DNA from: Moduliflexus sp964602655
Lineage (GTDB): Bacteria; Moduliflexota; Moduliflexia; Moduliflexales; Moduliflexaceae
Assembly (NCBI GenBank): GCA_964602655.1
Contig: CAZRSF010000061.1
Span: 1 to 40,537 of the forward strand
Length of the DNA: 40,537 bases
Direction: 5' to 3'
The stretch's first letter is position 1, and each line of letters starts with the position of its first letter. The notes beneath the pieces are model-generated. The model worked only from the letters and a program-made list of their open reading frames with translations, was not told the origin of the DNA and did no database searches. A program made the position numbers and the translations under genes. Positions 24,194-32,922 of this stretch are shown piece by piece.

Positions 24194-26770
24194 TTACTTC
24201 ATAAAATACCCGCTCAGAAACACGAACGGCGCATTATAGTCAATCGCGTATTCGTTCGAGGCATACGATTTGACATTATCCACGTAGCCTTTGGCTTGCA
24301 GTCCGCCCGGATACGCGCCATCTTCGGCGTTATTGTTCGGGCCGCCCACCAACAAACCCGGCACGACGACGCCAGAGCCTTCAAAAATGCGGTGATGCGG
24401 ATAGCGCACGCGATCCGCGCCGAGGCCGGTCAGGAACGACTTGCTGAGCGGATTCACGCCGAGAATGTAATCAAGCTGCGCCCGCGCCGCTTGCTCGTAT
24501 TCCGGCGTCTTTTCGACATAATTCGAGGTCAACACCAACTGCATCCCTTTGGCGCAGGCGGTCTTGTTCGACGCCCACGCGAATTCGCCGATCACGAGGC
24601 TCATCCGGTAGCCGCTTTTCTGAATCGTTGCGACCGTCGCGTCAGCATCCGCAAGCAGCATACCGCGTATGCGATCTTTTGCGTCGGCGGGCGTTTTTTC
24701 CGCTAAATACAGCGCATACAGGCCGAATGTCGTCGTATTTTCCCAGCCGAACACCGGGCGTTTTTCCGTAAAGATCGGCACAAGTTTTTCGAACAGCGGC
24801 AGCGCGGCGTCAAGATACGGCTGTTCGCCCGTCAATCGCCATAATTCGGCATACGCCCAGAACAGTTCATCATCCGCGTTTTCGCTTTTATATGCGCCGG
24901 TGTTGTCGTTCGACGGCCAGAGCAGCTCTTTCTGCGCCAAGAGGAACGCGCCAGCGTTGATCGCCGCCTGTTTCAGCGTCTCGGCATACGCCGCGTCAAC
25001 TCCGGCAAACACCCGCGCCGCGACTGCCACGCCGCCGACGAAAATGGCGGTATCGGTCGTTCCTTTTTCATAAATGAAGCGCGTCAGCGTATCCGCCTCC
25101 GGCATGATGCCGCCGGGGAAATTCTGCGTGTTGACCTTGTGAAACACGCCGCCGTCGCTGTCCTGCATTTTCAGCATCCAGTCCAATTCGAATTTGACCT
25201 CGTTCAGCACATCCGGCAGCGCGTCGCCTGATTCAGGAAGGTCAAGCGCGAACGCCGCGAATTTTTGCGGATTCAATTCATACAGCGCGAGCAATTGCGC
25301 CACCGTCACGCCTGCTGTCGGCATGTATTTGCCGTAATCGCCTGCATCGTGCCAGCCGCCGGTCACGTCGCGCTTCGTCGCCTCATCTTGTCGCAAAACG
25401 CCGTCATTCAGATGGCAGGCCGGATGCGCGACTTTGCTGCTGGAATCCTTGATTTCGACGCCGCAGCGTTGCAGAAAATAGGAGCGCATCGTCGTATAAA
25501 ACAGGCCATTGTGCGCATCGTCGGCAATCGTGAACGGATACGATTTTTCGAAACCCTCCACGCTGATTTTATATTTGCCTGGCGCGGTCAACGTCGAAAA
25601 ATCGCCGATATACAGCGTATCTCCTGTCACGTCGTCAAGCGTCGGCCCTTCTAATTTCCCGTCAAACACAGATTTTCCGCCCTGCATCGCCACCACGCTG
25701 AACGCGGTCGAAGCGAGCGGCACATTCGGCTCAACCGTCAACACGACGCGCTTCTGTTCTTCCGGCAGATAGCCCCATTGATTGACTTTGAGGGGATGGA
25801 CAGGGAGTTGAATGATTTTCTCGCGTTTTTTGCTTTCCACGTTGATATTCACCGCGACGACATTCCCGCCGATTTCTGCGGAAATCGCCTGCTGCCCTTT
25901 CTGTTCTGGAATATAGTCGAATTTGCCCTGTTCATCGGTTGTCATCGCTTTGTCGCCGACCGTGACATTCCCCTGCCAGGGCTTATTGTCAAACCAGGCA
26001 TACACATAATGATTCTGAGTGGTGAAAAATTGATTCGGCGCGAAAATATACGCCGCTTTGAACGGCTGCTCATCGCTTGTCAAGCGCCCTTTGCGCCAGA
26101 CGGCGGGGGATTGCCAGCCCGTGCCGTCGCCATTCCAGACTAATTGCGTGGCGCGATCCGCGCCGCCGTCATTATTATTCGCCGCAAAATCGAACCAGAG
26201 CGGATCGCCGGATTTCAACGCGGTTGGCGTGAATTGAGCCAGCGGAATGCGGGCTTCCAGCGCGTACCCGCCATCTTTCGGCGCAATCTTCATCTCTTCC
26301 TGTCCGGCCAATTTCTGCCCTTTCGTCCAAATCCATGTTTCAACGCCCTTGCCGCTTAAGCCAAGCCCGAATTGCACGTCTTCCGCACCGAATGCCGTCG
26401 CCTCGTCTTCGCGGTGAAAGCCGAAATAGACTTCCAGCGCGTCGCCTTTATAAATATCGTTTCCGGCAAATGGATTGTTCAATGGCGTAACATCCGCAAA
26501 ATCGGCAAAAAGATAGGCGTTGTTCGCGTCAAAAAAGAGGCGGATGCTGACCGCGAAATCCTGCGGATTTTTGCGCCCGCCGGAGCGAATCTGCGAATCG
26601 CTTGCGAGAAAGCAGGGAAGCGCGACCGGCCAATCGTCGGCGCTGCCGTCAATTGCGATGTTCGCCTGTTCGGTGAAAAAAAGAGGAAAATCAGGTTGTT
26701 CCGCGTCGGCAATGCCCGGCGCGACAAGCAAAAGAGGCAACAACACATACAAGAAGAAACGCTTCAACAT
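24194..26770 (-). CDS. Secreted GH9 glycoside hydrolase with CBM9-like and Ig-like domains
   Basis: Cellulase/beta-glucanase-class enzyme. Signal peptide at residues 1-23 (ends IADA). A CBM9/DUF1083-like sugar-binding domain spans about 30-230 (IDGSADDWP, GDALEVYFGF, LEARIPLAQF), a small beta domain about 235-320, the cellulase N-terminal Ig-like domain about 325-420 (VNQWGYLPEEQKRVVLT) and GH9 (alpha/alpha)6 barrel 425-858. Catalytic Asp475/Asp478 are in WHDAGDYGKY and the acid Glu840 is in SNEYAIDYNAP. AGGAGG precedes the ATG. At 858 residues it is a full-length theme-C GH9. Substrate may be cellulose, mixed-linkage glucan or oligosaccharide. It stands alone. Confidence 0.92.
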   Translation of the reverse strand: MLKRFFLYVLLPLLLVAPGIADAEQPDFPLFFTEQANIAIDGSADDWPVALPCFLASDSQIRSGGRKNPQDFAVSIRLFFDANNAYLFADFADVTPLNNPFAGNDIYKGDALEVYFGFHREDEATAFGAEDVQFGLGLSGKGVETWIWTKGQKLAGQEEMKIAPKDGGYALEARIPLAQFTPTALKSGDPLWFDFAANNNDGGADRATQLVWNGDGTGWQSPAVWRKGRLTSDEQPFKAAYIFAPNQFFTTQNHYVYAWFDNKPWQGNVTVGDKAMTTDEQGKFDYIPEQKGQQAISAEIGGNVVAVNINVESKKREKIIQLPVHPLKVNQWGYLPEEQKRVVLTVEPNVPLASTAFSVVAMQGGKSVFDGKLEGPTLDDVTGDTLYIGDFSTLTAPGKYKISVEGFEKSYPFTIADDAHNGLFYTTMRSYFLQRCGVEIKDSSSKVAHPACHLNDGVLRQDEATKRDVTGGWHDAGDYGKYMPTAGVTVAQLLALYELNPQKFAAFALDLPESGDALPDVLNEVKFELDWMLKMQDSDGGVFHKVNTQNFPGGIMPEADTLTRFIYEKGTTDTAIFVGGVAVAARVFAGVDAAYAETLKQAAINAGAFLLAQKELLWPSNDNTGAYKSENADDELFWAYAELWRLTGEQPYLDAALPLFEKLVPIFTEKRPVFGWENTTTFGLYALYLAEKTPADAKDRIRGMLLADADATVATIQKSGYRMSLVIGEFAWASNKTACAKGMQLVLTSNYVEKTPEYEQAARAQLDYILGVNPLSKSFLTGLGADRVRYPHHRIFEGSGVVVPGLLVGGPNNNAEDGAYPGGLQAKGYVDNVKSYASNEYAIDYNAPFVFLSGYFMK

Positions 26771-26802
26771 AGGAAACCTCCTGAAAAAGTATCAGATTGC
26801 TT

Positions 26803-26835
26803 CGCCGTGACAGGGTTCGAACCCCTGTCACGGCG
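26803..26835. repeat. Palindromic repeat, family R3 variant
   Basis: Arms CGCCGTGACAGGG/CCCTGTCACGGCG with centre TTCGAAC. It lies upstream of the GH9 start codon (32 bases). Confidence 0.9.
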
Positions 26836-26929
26836 TTGATTACGACTCGGCTTCGCTATGCGGATAATTGACGGTTTTGTCAAGGGCAAAATCGCGGCAT
26901 TTTGGCGCGATTTATTGCATGAAATTGTC

Positions 26930-26958
26930 TTGACACGCTATTTGTCGCGTCTGATAAT
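26930..26958 (+). promoter_or_regulatory. Sigma-70-type promoter of toxin-antitoxin operon
   Basis: TTGACA (26930-26935), 17-base spacer, GATAAT (26953-26958), 41 bases before the antitoxin start codon. It is the clearest promoter in the window. Confidence 0.8.
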
Positions 26959-26999
26959 GTTTTGTAAGATAAACACATTCGAACAAGAGGAGAACAGCG

Positions 27000-27323
27000 A
27001 TGACAACAGATCGCATGATCGTATGGGAAGATGCGAACCTTCTCGTCCAAGAAGGAATGTATCGCGACCGCGACACCCTTTTTGACGATGCGATGCGAGC
27101 GTTAATGCGAAGCAAGCCAGAACTGCGGACGACGTTAGCGATTGCGTTGTATAAACGGAAAACGGTCTCATTGGCTCGCGCCGCCGAAATTGCCGGGCTT
27201 GATCACGAGAACTTCAAAGAATGCCTGCGCGAACATGGAATGCGCCATCAGATCGAATCCGTCGGAGACGCTTTGCGCGATGAAGTGGCGCAATTGCTCC
27301 AGCTACGGAAAGAGGCTGTGTGA
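27000..27323 (+). CDS. UPF0175-like antitoxin
   Basis: Protein of 107 residues with the UPF0175 signature ALYKRKTVSLARAAEIAGLDHENFKECLREHGM (about 50-80): a helix-turn-helix-like element typical of antitoxins paired with DUF3368/PIN toxins. GAGGAG lies 7 bases before the ATG. Its TGA overlaps the toxin ATG by one base (TGATG), and the strong promoter at 26930-26958 drives both. Expected roles are neutralising the toxin and repressing its own operon. Confidence 0.82.
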   Translation: MTTDRMIVWEDANLLVQEGMYRDRDTLFDDAMRALMRSKPELRTTLAIALYKRKTVSLARAAEIAGLDHENFKECLREHGMRHQIESVGDALRDEVAQLLQLRKEAV

Positions 27324-27847
27324 TGGTTATTCTCGACACGGATATTTTAAGCATGTTTGCCAAAGCGGAGGCGCTTGAGACGCTTCTGGCGTTTTTTGGC
27401 AGCGCTCGATGCGGCATGACGCCTGCCATTGCCGATGAAATCGCCGTTCCGCTGCTTTATGGATATGATTTTCCTACGCAGATTCTTTCACATGTTCAAG
27501 TGATGCCGATCAATCAGGACATTGCCGCCAAAACCGTGCAATTCAGCCTCATCAACGCGAAACTTGGGAGAGGGGAACGCGAGGCCATCGCATTTTGCGA
27601 AGTCGAACACGCCAGTTTTATCACCAATGACGGCGTCGCTCGAAAATTTGCTCAGGCGCAAGGCGTGACCGTTTTTTCCTTGCAAGCGATGTTGCGAGCA
27701 TTTTGGGAAAGCGGATTCATGCCTCGCTCCGAAGTCCGAACATTGCTTGAACGCATCAAACGCGCAGATGCGTTAGATGTCTCGGAACAGGTAGAGCAAG
27801 AGATTTTTAGGGATGAAGAGATTTTTAGGGATGAGCGGTCAGAATAA
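27323..27847 (+). CDS. PIN-domain toxin (DUF3368/VapC-like)
   Basis: RNase toxin of 174 residues. PIN signature residues: D6/D8 in VILDTDILSMF, E40 region (PAIADEIAVP), the E-x-x-AIAFCE block near 93-99 (RGEREAIAFCEVE) and the late Asp in FITNDGVARKFA. AGAGG inside the antitoxin gene serves as the ribosome binding site. The last 20 residues contain a perfect EIFRDE-EIFRDE duplication caused by an 18-base tandem repeat (27800-27835). It converges on the activase gene with only 16 bases between stops. Confidence 0.82.
   Translation: MVILDTDILSMFAKAEALETLLAFFGSARCGMTPAIADEIAVPLLYGYDFPTQILSHVQVMPINQDIAAKTVQFSLINAKLGRGEREAIAFCEVEHASFITNDGVARKFAQAQGVTVFSLQAMLRAFWESGFMPRSEVRTLLERIKRADALDVSEQVEQEIFRDEEIFRDERSE
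27800..27835 (+). repeat. 18-bp tandem duplication in the toxin gene
   Basis: Two adjacent 18-base units (27800-27817, 27818-27835) differing at one position encode EIFRDE twice. The length is a multiple of three, so the frame is kept. Confidence 0.9.
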
Positions 27848-27863
27848 TTCGGTCTGCCTCCAT

Positions 27864-28607
27864 TCAGGAAACGCCATGCAGCGCCGCGCCAAGCGCTCCG
27901 ACGATTTGCGGGTCGTCCGGCGTGAGAAGCGTTGTCTGCAAGGCCGTTTGAACAAGGCCGCGCATCGCCGGGTTCAGCGCAACGCCGCCGACGAAGGCCA
28001 CTTCGCCCTGCGCCGCAATTTTTTGCAGCATCGCCACCGACCGCGACGCGACCGCCTGATGAATGCCGAGCGCGACCTGTTCGCGTTTCGCGCCGCGTGA
28101 AATCATGGAAATGACTTCAGATTCAGCAAAGACCGTACACATGCTGTTAATTTTTTCGCTCTGTTCGCCCGATAACGCCGCCGCCCCGAATTCCGGCAAC
28201 GAATAGCCGAGCGCGAGCGCCATGATTTCCAAAAATCGCCCGGTTCCGGCAGCGCATTTGTCGTTCATCTCGAATTTACGGACGCGCCCCTGTTCATCGA
28301 GCGCAATCGCTTTCGTATCCTGCCCGCCGATATCCAACACGGCGCGACATGTCGGGAATAAATGGCGCGTTCCTTTCGCAAATGCGGCGATCTCGCTGAT
28401 CGTCCGACCATCAAAATGCTGTGTAAATAGATGGCGGCCATAGCCGGTCGCCGTAATCGCGTCATACGCCGCGCCGTCGAGCAAATTTCTGATCACGGCG
28501 AGCGAGTCGAACGAATTTTCCTGCTTCCGCGAACAGATGATACGTTCATCCTCGACAATGACGAGCTTGACCGTGCGCGACCCCACATCAATCCCTGCGC
28601 TTTTCAT
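27864..28607 (-). CDS. Acyl-CoA dehydratase/BCR-type ATP-dependent activase
   Basis: ASKHA-fold ATPase of the BadF/HgdC family. It donates electrons one at a time, powered by ATP, to a 2-hydroxyacyl-CoA dehydratase-type reductase. Of 247 residues: phosphate loops GIDVGSRTVK (5-14) and DIGGQDTKAI (92-101), and cysteines C118 (NDKCAAGTGRFLE) and C157 (SMCTVFAESE), which form the [4Fe-4S] cluster shared between two monomers. It lies 64 bases downstream of its likely partner. It ends the minus-strand selenium/dehydratase run. The ribosome binding site is weak. Confidence 0.93.
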   Translation of the reverse strand: MKSAGIDVGSRTVKLVIVEDERIICSRKQENSFDSLAVIRNLLDGAAYDAITATGYGRHLFTQHFDGRTISEIAAFAKGTRHLFPTCRAVLDIGGQDTKAIALDEQGRVRKFEMNDKCAAGTGRFLEIMALALGYSLPEFGAAALSGEQSEKINSMCTVFAESEVISMISRGAKREQVALGIHQAVASRSVAMLQKIAAQGEVAFVGGVALNPAMRGLVQTALQTTLLTPDDPQIVGALGAALHGVS

Positions 28608-28629
28608 GTCCGTTTTGCTACAAATATCA

Positions 28630-28660
28630 GCCCTGCCAGGGTTCTAAACCCTGGCAGGGC
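28630..28660. repeat. Palindromic repeat, family R3
   Basis: Perfect 14-bp arms GCCCTGCCAGGGTT/AACCCTGGCAGGGC with loop CTA, between the reductase and activase genes. Confidence 0.93.
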
Positions 28661-28671
28661 GATGTAGTTTC

Positions 28672-29952
28672 CTATTGAATCCGCTCAATAAAAGCCTCAA
28701 CGCGGGTGCGAATCTGTCCGGCGTCTTCCTGGCTGTAATCGGTATCAATCACCAATGTCGGAATCCCCGCGTCTTCAAGCTGCCGCTCGATGCTGCCGCT
28801 TTCGATTTGGTACGGCTGGCAGAATTGCAGATTGTAATGAATGACACCCTGCGCATTATGCGTTGCGAACATCTCGCGAATATGCTGCAATCGGTCGTGA
28901 TTCGGCGTGAAGATGGCGCAATCAACCTTGAAATAGCGTTCGACAATATTGTCCATCAACAGGTCAAGACTCTTCTCGCTGCCATCCTGCGTCAAATTGC
29001 GCGATCCGCGCTCGCCGACGCACGATTCTTCGCCGACGATGACGGCGTTGCTGGTCTCCACGATCCAGGGGAGTTTCCAGTTCGGTACAGCCATCGGACA
29101 GCCGGACACTAAAATGCGTGGCGTCTGCTGCGGGCGAACGCCCTGCGCGGTTTTGACGCGGGTTTCCAATTCGTCGCACAAGGCGTTGACGGAATTCGTG
29201 AAACGCAGCGGATCATCGTAGAACGAGATTTGATTGACAAGCAGCGCGTCAAGACCGGAAATCGGCGCGGGTGAGGCGTTTCGCAACGCGGCGAGCCGGT
29301 GCAGCGCCTTGCGTTTGTTATTCACGATGTCAATCCCTTTGCGCAGGCGTTCGGCAGTGATCGCTTGCCCCGATATTTCGACTAATTTCGCGGCGAATTT
29401 CAGGTATTCCGCTTTTAACAAGGCTTTTCCGGCGTCGCTTTTCATCTGGGGCAAATCAATGATATAGAGATTTTCGATCAGATCGCTGAGCGTTTCATAC
29501 GCCTTTTTCTTGCCGTCGCAGGTGTTTTCGCCGACGACGAGATCGCAAGCTTCGAGATACGGACAGACTTTGCCGAGCTTGAAGCCGAACGCCGATTTGA
29601 TCAGGGCGCAGGTATTGCGCGGTAGCAGTTTTTCCGCTTCCGCAAACGCGAATTCCGCGCCCGCGCACAGGCCGACCGACACGCCGTCAACCGCCAGAAT
29701 CAGTTCTTCCGGCACAAAAACGCAATATGAGCCGATGATTTTGCGGCCTTCGGCTTTCGCATCGAGCAATTCTTTGATACGCAAACCATGCACTTCGCTC
29801 ATAACGAAATCGAAGTATTTCATCCCTTCGGGGCGATCGGTTTGCGTGAGAAAAATGTCCTGATACGCTTTGCCAAGCACGGATAATAAGGCATCGTGCG
29901 CGTCGAGATCAAGACCTAATTGCGACCACATCGGACGATAATCAACTGACAT
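28672..29952 (-). CDS. 2-hydroxyacyl-CoA dehydratase-family protein, double-cubane-cluster type
   Basis: Single-subunit relative of HgdB/BcrC; 426 residues from ATG 29952 (AAGGAG 8 bases upstream; a longer frame adds a palindrome-derived leader). Family signatures: GSYCVFVPEELILAVDG, KVCPYLEACDLVVGENTCDGKKKAYE, LVSGCPMAVPNWKLPWIVE and YNLQFCQPYQIESG; the several conserved Cys would hold Fe-S clusters. One protein plus one activase, with no second subunit or CoA transferase nearby, fits the double-cubane-cluster proteins (DCCP) that reduce small molecules with ATP-coupled electrons better than true dehydratases. It sits downstream of selD. The substrate is unknown. Confidence 0.82.
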   Translation of the reverse strand: MSVDYRPMWSQLGLDLDAHDALLSVLGKAYQDIFLTQTDRPEGMKYFDFVMSEVHGLRIKELLDAKAEGRKIIGSYCVFVPEELILAVDGVSVGLCAGAEFAFAEAEKLLPRNTCALIKSAFGFKLGKVCPYLEACDLVVGENTCDGKKKAYETLSDLIENLYIIDLPQMKSDAGKALLKAEYLKFAAKLVEISGQAITAERLRKGIDIVNNKRKALHRLAALRNASPAPISGLDALLVNQISFYDDPLRFTNSVNALCDELETRVKTAQGVRPQQTPRILVSGCPMAVPNWKLPWIVETSNAVIVGEESCVGERGSRNLTQDGSEKSLDLLMDNIVERYFKVDCAIFTPNHDRLQHIREMFATHNAQGVIHYNLQFCQPYQIESGSIERQLEDAGIPTLVIDTDYSQEDAGQIRTRVEAFIERIQ

Positions 29953-30044
29953 GAGAGTTTCTCCTTTGTTTGCGCCGCCGCCATTCCTGCGGGCAACGTC
30001 AGGCGAAACCGACATTACGGCAGGCAGGCTGCGGGCGGGGTGTT

Positions 30045-30073
30045 CTGCTGGAATCCGCCGGATTCCTCAGCAG
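30045..30073. repeat. Palindrome upstream of the DCCP-like gene
   Basis: CTGCTG-GAATCC-GCC-GGATTC-CT-CAGCAG, an imperfect dyad in the 222-base gap between selD and the reductase gene. Confidence 0.7.
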
Positions 30074-30122
30074 GTCTTCATTGATACATGTGAATAAAGT
30101 ATGTCATGTTTTTCTCCGGTAG

Positions 30123-30167
30123 CGCGGGGTTGCGTCCCCGCGACATTTATGCCGGCAGGATGCCGGC
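30123..30167. repeat. Two adjacent small hairpins after selD
   Basis: CGCGGGG-TTGCGT-CCCCGCG (30123-30142), family R8, related to a motif at 2453-2470, and GCCGGC-AGGAT-GCCGGC (30151-30167), immediately 3' of the selD stop codon on the minus strand. Confidence 0.8.
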
Positions 30168-30174
30168 GATCCCA

Positions 30175-31227
30175 TCATAGACCGACAATCACACCGCTGC
30201 CTTCGACCACGTCGCCAATTTCGGCGCACAACGCCCCGGCAGCCGCAAACGCCGAACGCAATTCTGCCGCGTTTTCCGGCGCGACCGCCAGCATCAGCCC
30301 GCCTGATGTTTCCGGCGTAAACAGAAGCAATTGCATTTCTTCTGATAATTCCGCCGCAAAATTTATCTGCGATTCGTAACATTTCTGATTTTTGCACGAA
30401 CCGCCGGGGAAGAGCCAATCTTCGGCGTATTGTGTCGCGCCTGCGACAAACGGCAATTTCTCGAACGACAACCGCAGGCAGACGCCGCTTTTTTCCGCCA
30501 TTTCGAAGCCATGCCCCAACAGCGAAAAGCCGGTAATATCGGTGCAGGCGTGAACGCCGACCTGCTGCGCCAATTGCGCGGCCTGCCGATTCAGGCGCTT
30601 CATGCTCTCCACTGCTGGCGAAATATGGGATGGATCGGCGACATCCGCTTTCAGCGCGGTCGTAATCATGCCGACGCCGAGCGGCTTGGTCAGAAAAAGA
30701 ATGTCGCCCGGTTTCGCACCGCCTTTGGTTAACACCTTATCGGGGTGAATCAGCCCCATCACCGACAGGCCATATTTCGGCTCTTTGTCGTCCACCGTAT
30801 GTCCGCCGACGAGCGCGCCGCCGGATTCGGCGACCTTTTCCGCGCCGCCGCGCAAAATTTCGGAAATGATGTCAACCGGCAAATCGGGCGGAAAGCCGCA
30901 GATATTCATCGCTAACGCGACTTCGCCGCCCATCGCATACACGTCGCTCATGGCGTTCGCGGCGGCAATCGCGCCGTAATCGTAGGGATCATCCACAATC
31001 GGCGTAAAGAAGTCGAGCGTTTGGATGACTGCGACCTCGTCGCTGATTTTATACACCGCCGCGTCATCGCTGACCTGCAACCCGACGAGCAGATTCGGAT
31101 GCTGCGCGGGCGAAAACATGCCTTGTAACGGACGCAGAACCTGCGCCAGGACCATCGGGTCCATTTTCGCCGCTCACCCGGCGGCGGTCGTCATGGCGGT
31201 CAAACGATATTTTTTCGCGGTTTCCAT
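30175..31227 (-). CDS. selD: Selenide, water dikinase (selenophosphate synthetase), selenocysteine-containing
   Basis: Makes selenophosphate from selenide and ATP. The gene starts at ATG 31227 (AAGGA upstream), and the frame reads MET..LTAMTTAAG, then TGA at 31174-31176, then AAKMDP. That TGA is codon 18, exactly where SelD has its catalytic Cys or Sec (GU/C-AAK or GCK), so it is read as selenocysteine, giving 350 residues. The rest is standard: SDDAAVY, QTLDFFTPIVDDPYDYGAIAAANAMSDVYAMGG, GGHTVDDKEPKYG, TPETSGGLM. Gene callers that stop at TGA would begin at the Met three codons later and lose the active site. It belongs to the run YedF-sugar-binding protein-SelD-DCCP-like-activase. Organismal Sec machinery (SelA, SelB) is not in the window. 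Confidence 0.93.
31149..31176 (-). promoter_or_regulatory. Candidate bacterial SECIS element of selD
   Basis: Eleven bases after the in-frame TGA (31174-31176) the mRNA can form GGACC-CGAU-GGUCC (31162-31149 on the minus strand), a 5-bp apical hairpin with a G-containing loop at the distance expected of bacterial SECIS elements. A competing GCCGC...GCGGC stem flanks the UGA itself. SelB recognition is inferred. Confidence 0.6.
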
Positions 31228-31304
31228 GATATAAAATTTTCCTTCTACCTGTTCGTAAAGAAACCCTGCCGAGGCCGGGCCGTTACGTTTTAGCGATATA
31301 AGCA

Positions 31305-31341
31305 GAATCCCTGTCAGGAGTGAAACCCCTGACAGGGATTC
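31305..31341. repeat. Palindromic repeat, family R3
   Basis: Perfect 14-bp arms GAATCCCTGTCAGG/CCTGACAGGGATTC between the sugar-binding protein gene and selD; 16 bases beyond the stop codon. Confidence 0.92.
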
Positions 31342-31356
31342 GCGTTCTTCGCCAGT

Positions 31357-32733
31357 TTATTTTTTCAAGGCTGGCTCGCCCATCACGCCGGTCACCCGAT
31401 CAAAATTGGGATAAATATTCCATTCCCGCTTTATCTCCGAATTCTCTGCGTAGAATGCATCGAGCGCGTCATTGAATGTCTTCTCCACTGCCGCCAATTC
31501 TGCCGCAAGATCGCCGCCATTGGTCAGCAGTTTTGTCAACACATTGCACGGATTCTCTGACGGTTCCTGAAAGCCAGGAATATCCAGAAATAGGGCGGTA
31601 TAGGACTCGGACAGAGCGTTCGCAAAATCAGCAAAGCCTTTCATCTCCGGTTGTTTTTTCGCGTACTTCAGCACTTCAGGGTCTGCCGGAATTGACTTGC
31701 CTTCTTCATAAAATCGCGCCCGATTGCGATAGGTGACAAAAAATTTCACGACTTCCCAGGCTTGTTCTTTATGTTTGCACTGGCCGTTGATGTTGAACAG
31801 GCCAGCAAACATGAAGGCGCGAGTTTTGCCGTGAAATTGGCCGTCGAACGTCGGAGTCGGCATGACGCCCCAATCGTTTTTCGCGGGGAATTGCGTATTC
31901 AACACGCCGACATCCCAGTTTTCCGCCAGGAACATGCCAATCTTCCCTTCCGCAAATTGCTCGCGCAGCGCGTCATTTGTCAGCGACGCGGCATCTGGGA
32001 ATAAGGATTGATCTTGCTGCATATCAAGAATCAACTGAAATATTTTTTGAAAGTTTTTGAATTCATACCGGCCTGTTTTCCAATCCCACCAGACTGGCTC
32101 GCCATTCGCTTCAGCTAACTGGCTCGGCATCCAGCGCATGAACCAGTTGTCTTTCGCGGGAACGGCAAAGCCGTATTTCCCTTCGATCTGACTGATTTTT
32201 TTGGCGGCCTCGCGCACCTCTGCGTACGATTTCGGCAGCGTGGCAATGCCCGCTTGCGTGAACAGGTCTTTGTTATACACGATTCCGGCGTTATACACGG
32301 AGAACGGAATGGCATAAACATGTCCCTGCCAACTGGTCACGCCGTCGCGCCAATACCACTCCGGGAACTCTTTTTTCCATTCCGCGAAGCCTGGCATGTT
32401 GTCAAAATAGTCTTTCAGGCCGGCTTCATATTCCGCTTCGAATCCCTGTAAACCGGTCGGGATATTGTAAATATCTGGCCCTTGATTATTTTTCTGGGCG
32501 GCGAGCAGCACGTTGGTTGCGTCATCCGCATGTACCTGCATTTCCACCTCAATTCCTTTTTCTGTTCCGATGGTTGCATTGAACTCATCAAGCATGGTTT
32601 GCAACAGGTCCATCATGTGACGCTGATGCGTCCACAGGCTCAGTTTTACTTTGTCGGCGGCAAATACGTTTGGGCTGCTCAATGTGAGCAATAATCCGAA
32701 ACACACAGACCATTTCAATAATGTATTACGCAT
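31357..32733 (-). CDS. ABC sugar-binding protein, family 1 (UgpB/MalE-like)
   Basis: Extracytoplasmic solute-binding protein of 458 residues. Signal peptide at about 1-25 (ends NVFAA). SBP_bac_1 fold signs: VKLSLWTHQRHMMDLLQTMLDEFNA at the mature start, GPDIYNIPTG, YAIPFSVYNAGIVYNKDLFTQAGI and FAEGKIGMFLAENWDVG. AGGAGG precedes the ATG. No MalF/MalG permeases or ATPase are adjacent; instead it lies inside the selenium-linked run between yedF and selD. It has its own 189-base leader with an R2 palindrome, so it may be an inserted independent unit. The ligand is unknown. Confidence 0.87.
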   Translation of the reverse strand: MRNTLLKWSVCFGLLLTLSSPNVFAADKVKLSLWTHQRHMMDLLQTMLDEFNATIGTEKGIEVEMQVHADDATNVLLAAQKNNQGPDIYNIPTGLQGFEAEYEAGLKDYFDNMPGFAEWKKEFPEWYWRDGVTSWQGHVYAIPFSVYNAGIVYNKDLFTQAGIATLPKSYAEVREAAKKISQIEGKYGFAVPAKDNWFMRWMPSQLAEANGEPVWWDWKTGRYEFKNFQKIFQLILDMQQDQSLFPDAASLTNDALREQFAEGKIGMFLAENWDVGVLNTQFPAKNDWGVMPTPTFDGQFHGKTRAFMFAGLFNINGQCKHKEQAWEVVKFFVTYRNRARFYEEGKSIPADPEVLKYAKKQPEMKGFADFANALSESYTALFLDIPGFQEPSENPCNVLTKLLTNGGDLAAELAAVEKTFNDALDAFYAENSEIKREWNIYPNFDRVTGVMGEPALKK

Positions 32734-32884
32734 TCTTGATATTCCTCCTGATACGCATAGTTTAATGTAATATCATTGTTGCGACAGACTCCAAATTTTC
32801 GATTTGGCTAACGGGGAACCATCCCTCTTTCGGTTTTTGAGCCACCATCCTTTCGAAGGCTATACTATATTCTTCGTTTATTCT

Positions 32885-32916
32885 TAGGAGTGCAAAAGCA
32901 AGCTTTTGCACTCCTA
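32885..32916. repeat. Palindromic repeat, family R2
   Basis: Perfect 15-bp arms TAGGAGTGCAAAAGC/GCTTTTGCACTCCTA, 6 bases beyond the yedF stop codon; probable end of the yedF transcript. Confidence 0.93.
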
Positions 32917-32922
32917 TAAACG

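Noticed and set aside
31149..31227. selD TGA as a frameshift or truncating mutation
   Set aside because: TGA lies exactly at the known Cys/Sec position with correct flanking residues on both sides in one frame.
32762..32880. Riboswitch in the leader of the UgpB-like gene
   Set aside because: Only a small CCAAAT/ATTTGG hairpin is visible; no known aptamer consensus was recognised.
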